NCBI GenBank assembly: GCA_947500645.1
Contig: CANMSD010000001.1
Span: forward strand, 248,001-312,000
DNA length: 64,000 nt
Reading direction: 5' to 3'
Source of the DNA: an uncultured Erythrobacter sp.
GTDB taxonomy: Bacteria; Pseudomonadota; Alphaproteobacteria; Sphingomonadales; Sphingomonadaceae
The number at the start of each line of letters is the position of its first letter. Within the stretch, counting starts at the first letter, position 1. This document shows positions 1 through 11,696 of this stretch, piece by piece. The notes beneath the pieces are model-generated. The model was not told the DNA's origin, did no database searches, and saw only the letters and a list, made by a program, of their open reading frames with translations. A program made the position numbers and the translations under genes.

Positions 1-1
1 G

Positions 2-382
2 TTGGCGCTGGCGTCAAAGCCACTCGACGCTCTGACTCTGGGCGAAGAGGCGGCGCGCAGCATGGGCGTCAACACGTCGCGGCTGCTGTGGTTGCTCGTA
101 CTCGGGGTGGGGCTGACGGTCGGCCCAGGCGTCGCTGTCGCCGGGATTATCGGCTTTGTCGGGCTGATCGTGCCGCATCTGGTGCGTCCGCTAACCGACC
201 GCCTGCCATCCTCGTTGATCCTGCCGAGCGCGCTGGCGGGCGCCTTGCTGGTGCTCATCGCGGATAGTGCTGTGCGGGTTCTGCCATTCGTCACCGAGCT
301 GCGGCTCGGGATCGCGCTATCGCTGATCGGTGCGCCTTTCTTCCTGTGGTTGCTGCTGCGGATGCGGAGGGGGGCACTGTGA
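2..382 (+). CDS. FecCD/BtuC-family ABC transporter permease, C-terminal part
   Basis: This is the last 126 codons of an inner-membrane permease; the 5' end lies outside the window. The family imports iron-siderophores, haem or cobalamin. Visible signs are the motif GFVGLIVPHLVRPL at about residues 51-64, hydrophobic segments at about 26-48, 70-92 and 98-118, and a basic tail. The adjacent ATPase gene overlaps its stop (GTGA), so the two are coupled, as expected for a BtuCD-like importer. The substrate cannot be decided from this fragment, and the periplasmic binding protein, if present, would be upstream. Confidence 0.9.
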   Translation: MALASKPLDALTLGEEAARSMGVNTSRLLWLLVLGVGLTVGPGVAVAGIIGFVGLIVPHLVRPLTDRLPSSLILPSALAGALLVLIADSAVRVLPFVTELRLGIALSLIGAPFFLWLLLRMRRGAL

Positions 383-1119
383 TCCTCGAAGCCACCAATC
401 TCTCGCTCACGCGCGGCAACCGGCTTGTGCTGCAGCAGGTTTCGACCGCGCTTCAACCCGGCCAGATCACCGCGATCTGTGGTCCGAATGGAGCGGGCAA
501 GTCTAGTCTGTTGCTCGGCCTTGCGGGTCTGCTTTCCCCTGCAGCGGGGGCAGTTTCACTGGCGGGAGAGGCGCTTGCGGACCTGCCACCACAAGAACGC
601 GCACGCACTATAGGATACCTCCCACAAGCTGCTGAAATTGCATGGGATGTAGCGGTGGAAAATCTCGTTGCCTTGGGGCGGATGCCGCACCGGGATCGAG
701 GCACTGAGGCGGTTGAACGCGCTATTGACGCGCTCGCACTCGAAGGTTTGCGCCACCGCCCGGCGAGCAAACTCTCTGGCGGCGAGAAGGCCCGCGCATT
801 GCTGGCCCGAGTGTTAGCTGGCGAGCCACAATGGATCCTCGCCGACGAGCCGCTCGCGGCGCTCGATTTGGCGCATCAGCACAATCTGATCGCGCATTTC
901 AAAAGCGCTGCCAAGAGCGAGCAGGGTGTCGTTATCGTGCTGCATGACCTTGCGACCGCGATGAACCACGCCGACCGAGTGCTGGTGCTGCGAGAAGGAC
1001 GATTGGTCGCCGATGGCACGCCGGAAAGCGCTCTATCCGGCGAGATCATCGCAAACACTTGGGGCGTAAATGCGCACTGGATTGGCGAACCCGGAGCGCA
1101 GGCTTTAGTGTCCGACTAG
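379..1119 (+). CDS. ABC transporter ATP-binding protein, BtuD/FecE/HmuV type
   Basis: Cytoplasmic ATPase that powers the permease encoded just upstream. I place the start at GTG 379, which overlaps the permease stop TGA (380-382). The in-frame open stretch from 346 lies inside permease coding sequence. Motifs from that start: Walker A GPNGAGKSS at about 35-43, signature LSGGEKAR at about 132-139, Walker B ILADEP at about 153-158 and the switch histidine in VLHD at about 189. The length of 246 residues is normal for the family. It should belong to an iron, haem or cobalamin uptake operon; the sequence alone does not separate these. No terminator is obvious before the next gene. Confidence 0.92.
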   Translation: MILEATNLSLTRGNRLVLQQVSTALQPGQITAICGPNGAGKSSLLLGLAGLLSPAAGAVSLAGEALADLPPQERARTIGYLPQAAEIAWDVAVENLVALGRMPHRDRGTEAVERAIDALALEGLRHRPASKLSGGEKARALLARVLAGEPQWILADEPLAALDLAHQHNLIAHFKSAAKSEQGVVIVLHDLATAMNHADRVLVLREGRLVADGTPESALSGEIIANTWGVNAHWIGEPGAQALVSD

Positions 1120-1256
1120 ATAACTCGCTGCTGTTTTACGTAAACCCTCCCATATCGATCCCAAAAATGGCGCATTTCGCCTATTATTACGGCTCATTCA
1201 CGCGGTATTTTCTCACCACACGCTGAGATCAATTCTCTGGATGGGGAGTGTGAACT

Positions 1257-2333
1257 ATGCCTGCGATCGACCGGACATTCTTTTTCAATGAAGTTCGAGG
1301 CCGCCCATTTGGCGGGAGCATGGAAGCCCGCCACGTCGCAGGCTGCAACGCGATCCTCGATTACTGGGAAAGCGAACATAGCGGCGGGGACACGCGCCAT
1401 GTCGCCTATCTGCTCGGCACGACCTATCACGAAACCGCGCACCGGATGGAAGCGATCAACGAATACGGCACGGCCAGCTATTTCAACAATCGCTATGGTC
1501 CGGGGACAGCGGTTGGACGCAGCCTCGGCAACACTCAGCCGGGCGATGGCAACCGCTTCCACGGTCGTGGCTTTGTCCAGCTGACGGGGCGTGCGAACTA
1601 CACCGATTGGGGCAATCGATTGGGCTTGGATCTGACCGGCAATCCCGAGCTGGCACTGGATGTTGATGTTGCGACAAAGATCCTGGTCGAAGGTTCGATG
1701 ATGGGTACGTTCACCGGCGTTTCGCTGCCCGATTATTTCAGCGCTTCGAAGAACGATTGGTACCACGCGCGCCAGGTGATCAACCGGCTCGACAAGGCGC
1801 AGCACATCGCTGATCTTGGTAAGCAGTTCTGGGCTGCGATCAGCTATGAAGGCACAGGCCAGCTGGAGCAGGCTCCGTTCCGCACGGTGCTTCGTGTTGG
1901 TTCATCGGGCGAGGATGTCCGCTTCATGCAGCGCTATCTCGGTTTGGTGACCGATGGATCGTTCGGCCCGATGACCGACGATGTGGTCCGCGCTTTTCAG
2001 TCAGACCAAGGTCTGACCGCCGATGGCGTCGTTGGCCTGCGGACCTGGGAAAAACTGCTCGCCTCGCAGATTGAAGTGCGCGATATGCCGAGCGACGATA
2101 ACCCGGTGGCCGACCCGACACCAGCTCCGACACCGGTCGGCGACCGTCCCTTGCTCCGTTTTTCCTCGCGCGGTGAGCACGTTCGCGAAGTGCAGGAGCT
2201 GCTCGGAGTCACGGTAGATGGACATTTCGGCCCGGTCACGCTCGAGGCAGTGCAGGCCTTCCAACGCGATAACGGCCTGCAATCAGACGGGATTATAGGT
2301 CGCAACACATGGATGGCGCTGCTTAATCAATAG
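1257..2333 (+). CDS. GH19 lysozyme/endolysin-like protein with two peptidoglycan-binding domains
   Basis: Predicted peptidoglycan hydrolase of 358 residues. The N-terminal about 190 residues look like a glycoside hydrolase family 19 (chitinase class I/endolysin) domain: YHETAHRME at 57-65, with E59 as the likely catalytic acid, and GRGFVQLTGRANY at 103-115. Two PG_binding_1 repeats follow at about 211-267 and 299-355, joined by a Pro/Thr/Ala-rich linker. No signal peptide is visible (MPAIDRTFFF). It would need another export route or act in phage-like or lytic release. The upstream sequence GGGGAGTGTGAACT gives a fair ribosome-binding site. No other phage genes are adjacent, so it may be a domesticated endolysin. 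Confidence 0.85.
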   Translation: MPAIDRTFFFNEVRGRPFGGSMEARHVAGCNAILDYWESEHSGGDTRHVAYLLGTTYHETAHRMEAINEYGTASYFNNRYGPGTAVGRSLGNTQPGDGNRFHGRGFVQLTGRANYTDWGNRLGLDLTGNPELALDVDVATKILVEGSMMGTFTGVSLPDYFSASKNDWYHARQVINRLDKAQHIADLGKQFWAAISYEGTGQLEQAPFRTVLRVGSSGEDVRFMQRYLGLVTDGSFGPMTDDVVRAFQSDQGLTADGVVGLRTWEKLLASQIEVRDMPSDDNPVADPTPAPTPVGDRPLLRFSSRGEHVREVQELLGVTVDGHFGPVTLEAVQAFQRDNGLQSDGIIGRNTWMALLNQ

Positions 2334-2442
2334 GGGCACTCTGGTATCATTATACCGCGCCAAGAAGCGGAAACGCCGCATTAACCCCGTTTCAAACCTT
2401 CGTTGCTACCTCTGAAAGTTCGCAACACATAGGGGGTTATGC

Positions 2443-3291
2443 GTGCTGCTCGATCGTATTTCGCGCATTGGATTGATCGTGAATTTCAAGACGCTGGGAA
2501 TTGCCATCCTCGCGGTCTTTGCGACGTGGTTTTCCCTGCGGCTCAATCTGGTCGCCGACTATCCGCTGACGATCATCTCGACTGCGGTGATCTTCCCTAT
2601 CGTGTTCTCGATTGGTCATGCCTACAAGCGGCGTGAGGCGGCGCTCGACGACTACGGAACGATCAAGGCGCATGGCCGCGCGATCTACTTTGCCTCGCGC
2701 GACTGGCTGCCGGAGCGCAGCGAGGATCGGATTGCCCATCTCGAAGGCATTCTCGCCCGCCTGCTCCATGGCTGCCGCGATATGTTCAAAGGCCACCGGT
2801 CAGAAATGCCTCAACGCGAACAGGCGATCTATGCCTCGTTCTCCGAGCTGTCGCAATTCGTGAAGCGCATGCGCGAAGAGGGGCTTGCGTCGGGCGAGTG
2901 CTCGCGCTGCAACCAGTATATATCGAAAATGATCGTCGCGTTTGAGAGCGTGAAGCACATCTATCAATATCGCACGCCGCGCACTTTGAGTGCATTCAGC
3001 GACTTCTTCATCATAATTCTGCCGATCATTTACGGTCCGTACTTCGCGCATCAGGCGATCGAGTACGAAGCGCCATTGCTGACCTATGTAATGCCGGTGC
3101 TGTTCGCTGTGATTCTGACCGGGCTCGACAATATCCAGAGCCACCTTGAGGATCCGTTCGACCAGATTGGCCCGGATGACGTGGCAATCAATGCCGAGAA
3201 GTTCGTTGAGCTGCTCGCTTGCGGCGAAGATGGCGAGCCGTGCGCGGTTCCGACCGAGCCTGAAGTCTACGCGAGCGCTCAGACAGCCTGA
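2443..3291 (+). CDS. Bestrophin-like integral membrane protein
   Basis: Membrane protein of 282 residues with two hydrophobic segments near the N-terminus (about 12-30 and 38-56) and two more at about 190-205 and 212-232. The C-terminal half carries a pattern I associate with bacterial bestrophins (anion channels): YRTPRTL, then a hydrophobic pair, then LDNIQSHLEDPF followed by an acidic-hydrophobic stretch. The chosen start is GTG 2443, with AGGGGG 5-10 nt upstream; an ATG at 2439 is in another frame. The family assignment is by eye, and it could be an uncharacterised membrane family. It is followed by a bidirectional terminator shared with the convergent peptidase gene. Confidence 0.6.
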   Translation: MLLDRISRIGLIVNFKTLGIAILAVFATWFSLRLNLVADYPLTIISTAVIFPIVFSIGHAYKRREAALDDYGTIKAHGRAIYFASRDWLPERSEDRIAHLEGILARLLHGCRDMFKGHRSEMPQREQAIYASFSELSQFVKRMREEGLASGECSRCNQYISKMIVAFESVKHIYQYRTPRTLSAFSDFFIIILPIIYGPYFAHQAIEYEAPLLTYVMPVLFAVILTGLDNIQSHLEDPFDQIGPDDVAINAEKFVELLACGEDGEPCAVPTEPEVYASAQTA

Positions 3292-3308
3292 GGCGTTTCG
3301 CAAAAAGA

Positions 3309-3339
3309 AACCCCGGCGGGCGTGTGCCTACCGGGGGTT
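3309..3339. terminator. Bidirectional terminator hairpin
   Basis: An inverted repeat with arms AACCCC and GGGGTT plus inner GC pairs lies between two convergent genes. It is preceded by an A-rich run and followed by TCTTGTTTCTG, so it could serve both strands. Confidence 0.7.
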
Positions 3340-3364
3340 CTTGTTTCTGCTTCAGGTCTGACGC

Positions 3365-5602
3365 TTACTCGCCGCCTGCCACCAGACCGCGGCTCTCGAT
3401 CATGTATTTCACATCCGGCTCGCGACCGGCGAAGATGCGGTACATTTCGAAATAGTCCATCGTTCCGCCGCGGCTGAGCACGGTGGCGCGATAATGGTCG
3501 CCATTCTTGCGGGTCAGGCCGCCATTCTCGAGGAACCACTGGCGCGAATCCTTGTCCAGCATTTCGGTCCATAAGTAACTGTAATAGCCAGCGGAATAGC
3601 CCGCCGGCGAGCTGAAGATGTGGTTGAAATAGGTGCTGCGATAGCGCGGCGGCACCAGATCGATCTCAAGGCCTAGCTCTTCCAGCGATTTACGCTCGAA
3701 TGCGTCGACCTTCTCAGGCGTGTCGATCGCGGCGGCTTCCTCCGGCGAGAGAGCGTGCCACTTCATATCGAGCAGCGCCGCTTCGACGACTTCACCGAAA
3801 TCATAACCCTGGTTGAACTTCGAAGCGGCCTGGATTTTCTCGACCAATTCCATCGGAATGGTCTCGCCCGTCTCATAGTGCTTGGCGTAGTTTTGCAGCA
3901 CCTCTGGATAGGTCGCCCACATCTCGTGGACCTGGCTGGGGTACTCGACGAAGTCGCGCGCCGTCGCCGTGCCGGACAGGCTTTCATAACGCTGGTCGGC
4001 GAAGAAGCCGTGCAGCGCGTGGCCGAATTCGTGGAAGGTCGTCTCCACCCAGTCGAAGCTGACCAGTTGGACTTCGCCCTCCGCAGCCTTCGGAATGTTG
4101 AGCACGTTGTAGATCACTGGCTTGGTGCCCCACAGATCGCTCTGATCGACGAAGTTGCTCATCCATGCGCCGCCGCGCTTCGATGGGCGCTGGAACGGAT
4201 CGAAGTAGAACAGGCCTAGCTCGCTGCCATCGGCATCGAACACGGTGTAGGTCCATACGTCCGGGTGATAGACTGGAATATCGGTGCGGCGCTCGAACGA
4301 GAGGCCATACAGCTTGTTGGCCATGTAGAACACGCCGTCTTCCAGCACCTTGTCGAGCTGGAAGTATGGCTTCACGGAGTCTTCGTCGAAGGCGTATTGC
4401 TCTGCCTTCACCTTATTGGCGAAGCGATACCAATCCCATGGCTGAACCTCGAAATTGAGGCCATCTGCGGCGATCCGCTCGTTGAGAAGAGCCGCTTCCC
4501 GGCGCTGCGTTGCGGCGAGGGCGGGGACCATCTGCTCCATGAAGTCGAGCGCGGTCTTGGGCTCTTTCGCCATACGGTCATACATGGTGTAGCTGGCCCA
4601 ATCGGGCTTGCCGAACAGAGCGGCTTTCTCCGCGCGCAGGGTCGCAATCTTGGCGAGCAACATCCGCGTGTCGAATTCGCCGGGCTGATCGGAGCGGTAG
4701 GCGCTGGCCTTGAACAGGCGCTCACGCACTTCGCGGTTTTCAAGCGATGGCAAAGATGGCTGCTGCGTCGTGTTTTGCAGCGCGATGGCGAACTTGCCGT
4801 CTTGGCCCTTTTCCTTTGCAAGCGCCGCTGCGCCGTCAATCTCCGCGTCGGACAATCCCGCCAACTCTTCGCGCGTGTCGACGATAACCGCGCCGGCATT
4901 CGTCGCGTCGCGAACCTTCTGGCTAAAATCGGTGGTGAGCGTCGACAACTCTGAATTGATCGCCTTTACGCGCTCACGCTCTGCCTCGGTCAGCAGCGCG
5001 CCCGCTTGCACCATGCCCGAATAGGTCTCTTCGAGCAGCTTGGCATCTTCGCGCGTCATCGTCATCGCTGCGCGCATGTCGTAAACCGCCTTCACACGGG
5101 CGAACAACTCTGGATTGAGCGTGATTCCGTCAAAGTGAGCAGTCAGCTTGGGGCTGATTTCCTGATTGATCTCATCCAGCCGGTCGGTGGTGTTTTGTCC
5201 CGTGAGCGCGAAGAAGACGCGGCTGACGCGGCCAAGCATGCGGCCAGACTTTTCCAGCGCGACAATCGTGTTGCTGAAGCTGGGCGTTGCCGGGTTGTCG
5301 ATGATCGCCTGGACTTCAGCTTGCTGGATTTCCATGCCTTGCTCGAAAGCGGGCAGGTAATCGTCTTCGCTGATCTGGGTGAAATCCGGCGCAAGGAAGG
5401 GCAGGGTGCTGTCGCTGGCGAAATAGCCGGTGCCAGTTGGGATTTCGGGGCTGTAGTCGGCCTCTGCTTGAGCTTCAGCGATCGGGTCCACGCCATCTCC
5501 TCCTTCGGCATAGGTTGCGCAGCCCGCGGTGAGGGAGGCGGCAAGGGCAAGCGCGGCGGCGCTGGTCTTAAGGGGCATTGGGGCCTTGAATTGGGCCTTC
5601 AT
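3365..5602 (-). CDS. M3 family zinc metallopeptidase, peptidyl-dipeptidase Dcp-like lipoprotein
   Basis: Zinc peptidase of the thimet oligopeptidase family (M3), which cleaves short peptides. The zinc motif HEFGHALHGF starts at about residue 524. I choose ATG 5602 (MKAQFKAPMPLKTSAAA...) because it has GGAGAT just upstream and begins a signal sequence ending in SLTAGC, a plausible lipobox; the frame is open for another 23 codons upstream. The 745 residues fit the family plus an export signal, so a periplasmic, membrane-anchored location is likely. Sphingomonads often carry such exported Dcp homologues. The gene stands alone and converges with the bestrophin-like gene. Confidence 0.93.
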   Translation of the reverse strand: MKAQFKAPMPLKTSAAALALAASLTAGCATYAEGGDGVDPIAEAQAEADYSPEIPTGTGYFASDSTLPFLAPDFTQISEDDYLPAFEQGMEIQQAEVQAIIDNPATPSFSNTIVALEKSGRMLGRVSRVFFALTGQNTTDRLDEINQEISPKLTAHFDGITLNPELFARVKAVYDMRAAMTMTREDAKLLEETYSGMVQAGALLTEAERERVKAINSELSTLTTDFSQKVRDATNAGAVIVDTREELAGLSDAEIDGAAALAKEKGQDGKFAIALQNTTQQPSLPSLENREVRERLFKASAYRSDQPGEFDTRMLLAKIATLRAEKAALFGKPDWASYTMYDRMAKEPKTALDFMEQMVPALAATQRREAALLNERIAADGLNFEVQPWDWYRFANKVKAEQYAFDEDSVKPYFQLDKVLEDGVFYMANKLYGLSFERRTDIPVYHPDVWTYTVFDADGSELGLFYFDPFQRPSKRGGAWMSNFVDQSDLWGTKPVIYNVLNIPKAAEGEVQLVSFDWVETTFHEFGHALHGFFADQRYESLSGTATARDFVEYPSQVHEMWATYPEVLQNYAKHYETGETIPMELVEKIQAASKFNQGYDFGEVVEAALLDMKWHALSPEEAAAIDTPEKVDAFERKSLEELGLEIDLVPPRYRSTYFNHIFSSPAGYSAGYYSYLWTEMLDKDSRQWFLENGGLTRKNGDHYRATVLSRGGTMDYFEMYRIFAGREPDVKYMIESRGLVAGGE

Positions 5603-5745
5603 AATATCTCCGATAATTTTGGTCGGTGCGACCGACTTGGGGGCAAGTCCGATGGTGTCAGCGCTGTGCAAACGAGCTTTTAACTATACGAGCCGAGTTG
5701 AACCGCAGATTGCCGCGAGATGCAAGAGCGTATCGCAACAAACAA
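5603..5745. other. Upstream region of the M3 peptidase gene
   Basis: This is the leader and promoter side of the peptidase gene. I see no gene here. The gap up to the chemoreceptor gene continues with the structured segment listed next. Confidence 0.5.
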
Positions 5746-5774
5746 AGCCCGACACGAAATTATCGTGCCGGGCT
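5746..5774 (-). terminator. Intrinsic terminator
   Basis: A 12-pair stem with one mismatch (AGCCCG, CACGA and their complements) surrounds a short AT loop. On the minus strand it is followed by TTTGTTTGTT. It ends whatever is transcribed leftward from the region after the chemoreceptor gene. Confidence 0.8.
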
Positions 5775-5940
5775 CGTCGTCTTTGAAAACCTGACCAACA
5801 AAACCCAAGGTGCGACCCGAAGGGCCCGCGGGAAGACTTGCAAAGAGGCCTATGAGGTTAGGCTTCTTTAGCCTCGGCGGAACTTCACTTTTCCTGTAGG
5901 TTTAGCCCGGGGAAGCGCAGAAATGCGTCATTCTTGCAAA
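5746..5940 (-). ncRNA. Candidate structured small RNA or long 3' leader (unidentified)
   Basis: Read on the minus strand, this stretch holds several hairpins: GAGG...CCTC around 5855-5876, a UUCG-capped GC hairpin around 5818-5835, and a final terminator at 5746-5774. No ORF with a convincing start is present. It could be an independent RNA or the 3' untranslated part of the chemoreceptor transcript. I could not match it to tmRNA, SRP RNA or RNase P RNA signatures. 6S RNA remains possible but is not demonstrated. Confidence 0.3.
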
Positions 5941-6065
5941 ATATTCATGGCTGCGAGCCTAAAGGAGTAGCGCCTTGTGCGCAGGCACGGAATTGCACGC
6001 ACGAGCGGGTCTTGCGGACCAAGAACCCGCTAAGCCAAGCTCAGTTCTGGACTGTGGGTTGGCGT

Positions 6066-7439
6066 TTAAGTGCCGATCTTGCGAACGAACTCGCCAGCTT
6101 CTTCGACCAAGGTGGACAGCTGGCTGGCGGTGCCATTCGAAGCATCGGAAAGACGCTCTACCATCTGTGCGACCGTATCGGTGTCGCGGCTAACATTGGC
6201 AACCAGTTCGCCCATACTTGCGGCGCCTTTCGCCGTTTCGTCTACCGCATCGGTGATTTTGGAGAACCCGCCAAGCTGGTCATTCAAATTGGTCAACAAA
6301 GTGTCGCTGGTCGCATGAAGTCGCGAAACCGTCTCGACCATCTCGCCGCTCGATTGACGGCTCTTTTCCGATGATGCCTGGATTGCCGTGATACGTTCCG
6401 CCACAGTGTCGGTGGCCTTCGCCGTCTGCGTCGCGAGGTTCTTCACCTCTTGCGCAACCACGGCAAAGCCAGCGCCAGACGCACCCGCGCGGGCCGCCTC
6501 GATGCTGGCATTAAGTGCCAGGATATTGGTTTGCTCGGCGATTTGCGAGATCGTGCGCACAACCTCTTCGATTGCCGATACCTCGGACACCACTTGCGCG
6601 TTGTCATTGGCTGAGCGTTCAACCTGCTCGACCGATTTTGCCAGGATGTCTTTCCCATCGCGTAGACCGTCGGTCAGATTGTTAAGGGCCTGAAGAAGAT
6701 CGCCCGCCGTCTGTGCGGCATCCTGCATCGCCTGTGCGGACTGTTCCGAGATAGCTGCTGCTTCGGTCGTATCTTTGCGCAGGCCGGATATTTTCGCGTT
6801 TGCCTGGTTCGCCGCTTCGTTGACCGATTCCGAAACCTTCAACGAATTGTCGATCTTGCCTGCAAGCGAAGTGACGAAGTCGTTGCCCTGGCGATTGATC
6901 TCGGCCGCAGCGTAGCGCACCTCCAACTCGCTTCTGAAGGCGGCTATGACTTCGAACTGAAGCAGGGTAATTCGATTGACGAAAAGGATATCGGCCATTG
7001 CTTGGTCGAGGTCTTCCGCCTCGTCCTTCAAGCGAACCATTATCCCATCGCTGTAATCTTGAAGGTTCCTGACCATTTGGCCTGGATTATCGACCAGCCA
7101 GGTTGCGATGCCCACATTCGCGAGGGACTTCATCCAGTCGGTTTCTTTGCTCACGGTAAAAATTGACATCATCAGCTGTGCGGTGATCTCGCCAACCTGC
7201 TCTCGTGTGACGGGTCGACCCATGGTTTCGGTCGCCGAGTCCGCATGACGCTGGGCAACGCGGGATACCCAATATTCCATGGCCCATCGGGTCACCAATT
7301 CTTGATTGCGAGCCCAGAAATCATCGATTTCAGCGCGCAGGCTGTTGCCCTCGAAGAATGCTTCGGCCTTATCCGCAAATTGTGCGGAGCGAATAGAAAC
7401 CTGTTTTACGAATGCGGTTTTCTGGTCGCGCATGTCCAT
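6066..7439 (-). CDS. Soluble methyl-accepting chemotaxis protein with globin-like N-terminal sensor
   Basis: Chemoreceptor of 457 residues without membrane segments, so cytoplasmic. The C-terminal signalling domain shows the hairpin tip [18 protein letters not shown] and long heptad coiled coils on both sides. Residues 1 to about 190 are helical and resemble the protoglobin sensor of globin-coupled receptors (pattern [13 protein letters not shown], then [11 protein letters not shown]). The proximal haem histidine I would expect near the VGIATW stretch is not evident. No che genes are adjacent. It is transcribed divergently from uvrA. A perfect inverted repeat at 7480-7495 sits about 40 nt upstream of its start. 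Confidence 0.88.
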   Translation of the reverse strand: MDMRDQKTAFVKQVSIRSAQFADKAEAFFEGNSLRAEIDDFWARNQELVTRWAMEYWVSRVAQRHADSATETMGRPVTREQVGEITAQLMMSIFTVSKETDWMKSLANVGIATWLVDNPGQMVRNLQDYSDGIMVRLKDEAEDLDQAMADILFVNRITLLQFEVIAAFRSELEVRYAAAEINRQGNDFVTSLAGKIDNSLKVSESVNEAANQANAKISGLRKDTTEAAAISEQSAQAMQDAAQTAGDLLQALNNLTDGLRDGKDILAKSVEQVERSANDNAQVVSEVSAIEEVVRTISQIAEQTNILALNASIEAARAGASGAGFAVVAQEVKNLATQTAKATDTVAERITAIQASSEKSRQSSGEMVETVSRLHATSDTLLTNLNDQLGGFSKITDAVDETAKGAASMGELVANVSRDTDTVAQMVERLSDASNGTASQLSTLVEEAGEFVRKIGT

Positions 7440-7479
7440 ATGCCTTTTCCCGGATCCGGTGACGCAATACGTGATTGTG

Positions 7480-7495
7480 GTTAAGAAACCTTAAC
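7480..7495. promoter_or_regulatory. Inverted repeat upstream of the chemoreceptor, CtrA-like half sites
   Basis: The perfect inverted repeat GTTAAG-AAAC-CTTAAC contains two TTAA halves separated by 6 nt. CtrA sites are TTAA-N7-TTAA, so the spacing is one base short. It is a plausible operator for the minus-strand chemoreceptor gene. Confidence 0.4.
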
Positions 7496-7601
7496 TGACG
7501 TAGGGGAACGCGCCGCGCATGGTGATGGCGTCCCAACAGCCGGAACATCCAATGCTGCGGATGGTTGATCATGCGCACTTGACGTCAGCATGAGAATGTT
7601 G

Positions 7602-7616
7602 GAACATTTGAAGAAC
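7602..7616. promoter_or_regulatory. LexA (SOS) box of uvrA
   Basis: GAAC-ATTTGAA-GAAC matches the alphaproteobacterial LexA consensus (direct repeat GAAC-N7-GAAC). It lies about 70 nt upstream of the uvrA start codon, where a repressor could block the promoter. Confidence 0.8.
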
Positions 7617-7686
7617 AAAGTTGCGTGTTCCGCAGGTTTATCATCGCCTCTGGACTCGCGCCCCTGCAGACCCCAATTGGTGGCCC

Positions 7687-10602
<2,916 letters not shown>

Positions 10603-10685
10603 TCCGGCGTAAAGCGACCACGCAATAACCGCGAATTAAGATCGGCATCTTATGCGCTCTCCGTCGCAAATGGAGAAGGGCGCAC

Positions 10686-11066
10686 ATGAAATTGCAAGTG
10701 ATTGGCGGCGGGGCCATGGTTTTGGTTATCGGCATGGGAGCCTATCAGAGCGTGGGCGAGAGCAGCCCGGCATTCGCTGAATACGAGCAGATCTGCAAAA
10801 AGGGCCGCGCGGAAGGCTCCCTCTCCTTCGCCGACAAAAAGGCGTGCAATTGCGTCAAGAGGCGGCACGACCGGTTCGTGAAAAACAATCCCGGCGTCAG
10901 GATGCACCGCATTGCCTTTGAAGAGGCGTATTACAATTGCTTCGATCCGTCCCCCAGCGGCACCACCGCAAGAGGATCGAGCGCAGCGGAACTGGACGCG
11001 TGGAACTTGGGCAATGATGCATCAGGGTTCGGCGAGTCTGAGGGTTCCGATTGGGGCGCGAACTAG
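10686..11066 (+). CDS. Small exported Cys-containing hypothetical protein
   Basis: Protein of 126 residues with an N-terminal hydrophobic stretch (MKLQVIGGGAMVLVIGMGAY), suggesting export or a single membrane anchor. The mature part has C38, a C54-N-C56 pair and C81, with a Gly/Ser-rich tail. GGAGAAGG upstream gives a good ribosome-binding site. I do not recognise the family. The Cys spacing (C, CxC, C) recalls the lipoprotein encoded next, so the two may be related periplasmic proteins. It has no partner operon beyond that. Confidence 0.7.
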   Translation: MKLQVIGGGAMVLVIGMGAYQSVGESSPAFAEYEQICKKGRAEGSLSFADKKACNCVKRRHDRFVKNNPGVRMHRIAFEEAYYNCFDPSPSGTTARGSSAAELDAWNLGNDASGFGESEGSDWGAN

Positions 11067-11180
11067 AACGCGCACGCCCGATCGCGTGCGGAACGAAAAA
11101 CCCGCATTGATTTGCCCGCGCGCTTCTGTAGTCTGCGCCGCGCCTATTCCGGCAAATTTCTGAATTCTGAGGGGTTTTCT

Positions 11181-11498
11181 ATGTCGTCCACCACTAAGGC
11201 ACTCGCGCTACCTGCACTCATCACGGGCGGCCTGCTGCTGTCTGCCTGCGGCGGCATGGTCGATAACGAGCAGATGTATGAAGAGTTTGCGAAGACCTGC
11301 AAGACGTCATTCGTCGCCGAAGGCGGCCCTGCGGAAATGACCGAGCCGTTCTGCACCTGCTCGACCGACAAGGTGCGCGAACAGGAACTCGGCCCGACCG
11401 ATATGTTCGACCAGGAAAAGATGACCGCGATTGGCGAAGACTGCATGAACGAAGTGCTTGCCGCGAGTGGCGTTGAGGTAGAGCCTGCTGCGGAGTAG
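11181..11498 (+). CDS. Small putative lipoprotein
   Basis: Protein of 105 residues, starting at ATG 11181 with GAGGGG upstream. The signal sequence ends in LLLSAC (lipobox), giving a membrane-anchored lipoprotein. The mature part contains C39, a CTC pair (C56 and C58) and C87 by count, in the same order as in the preceding small protein. No function is recognised. A strong terminator follows about 65 nt after the stop, so this ends its transcription unit just before the AT-rich R-M island. Confidence 0.75.
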   Translation: MSSTTKALALPALITGGLLLSACGGMVDNEQMYEEFAKTCKTSFVAEGGPAEMTEPFCTCSTDKVREQELGPTDMFDQEKMTAIGEDCMNEVLAASGVEVEPAAE

Positions 11499-11562
11499 GT
11501 TCGCGCGCGCAGTTTCCCGCTTTCCCGCTTGGGGCTGCGCTTTAGAGGTTTAGGATTTTGTG

Positions 11563-11594
11563 AAACGCGCTCTTCCTACGGGGAGGGCGCGTTT
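11563..11594 (+). terminator. Strong intrinsic terminator
   Basis: A 14-pair stem (AAACGCGC, then TCTTCC, with GU pairs) has a TACG loop and a T tract. It ends the lipoprotein transcript and marks the left border of the AT-rich island. Confidence 0.88.
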
Positions 11595-11696
11595 TTTGTC
11601 CTTGGGCCGCTAAAAATTTGAACTCGTCGAAGTAAAGTCGTGGCTATATCACTCGTGCGTGTTGACTTCTAACCGAATGAAATCCACGATCACCTT

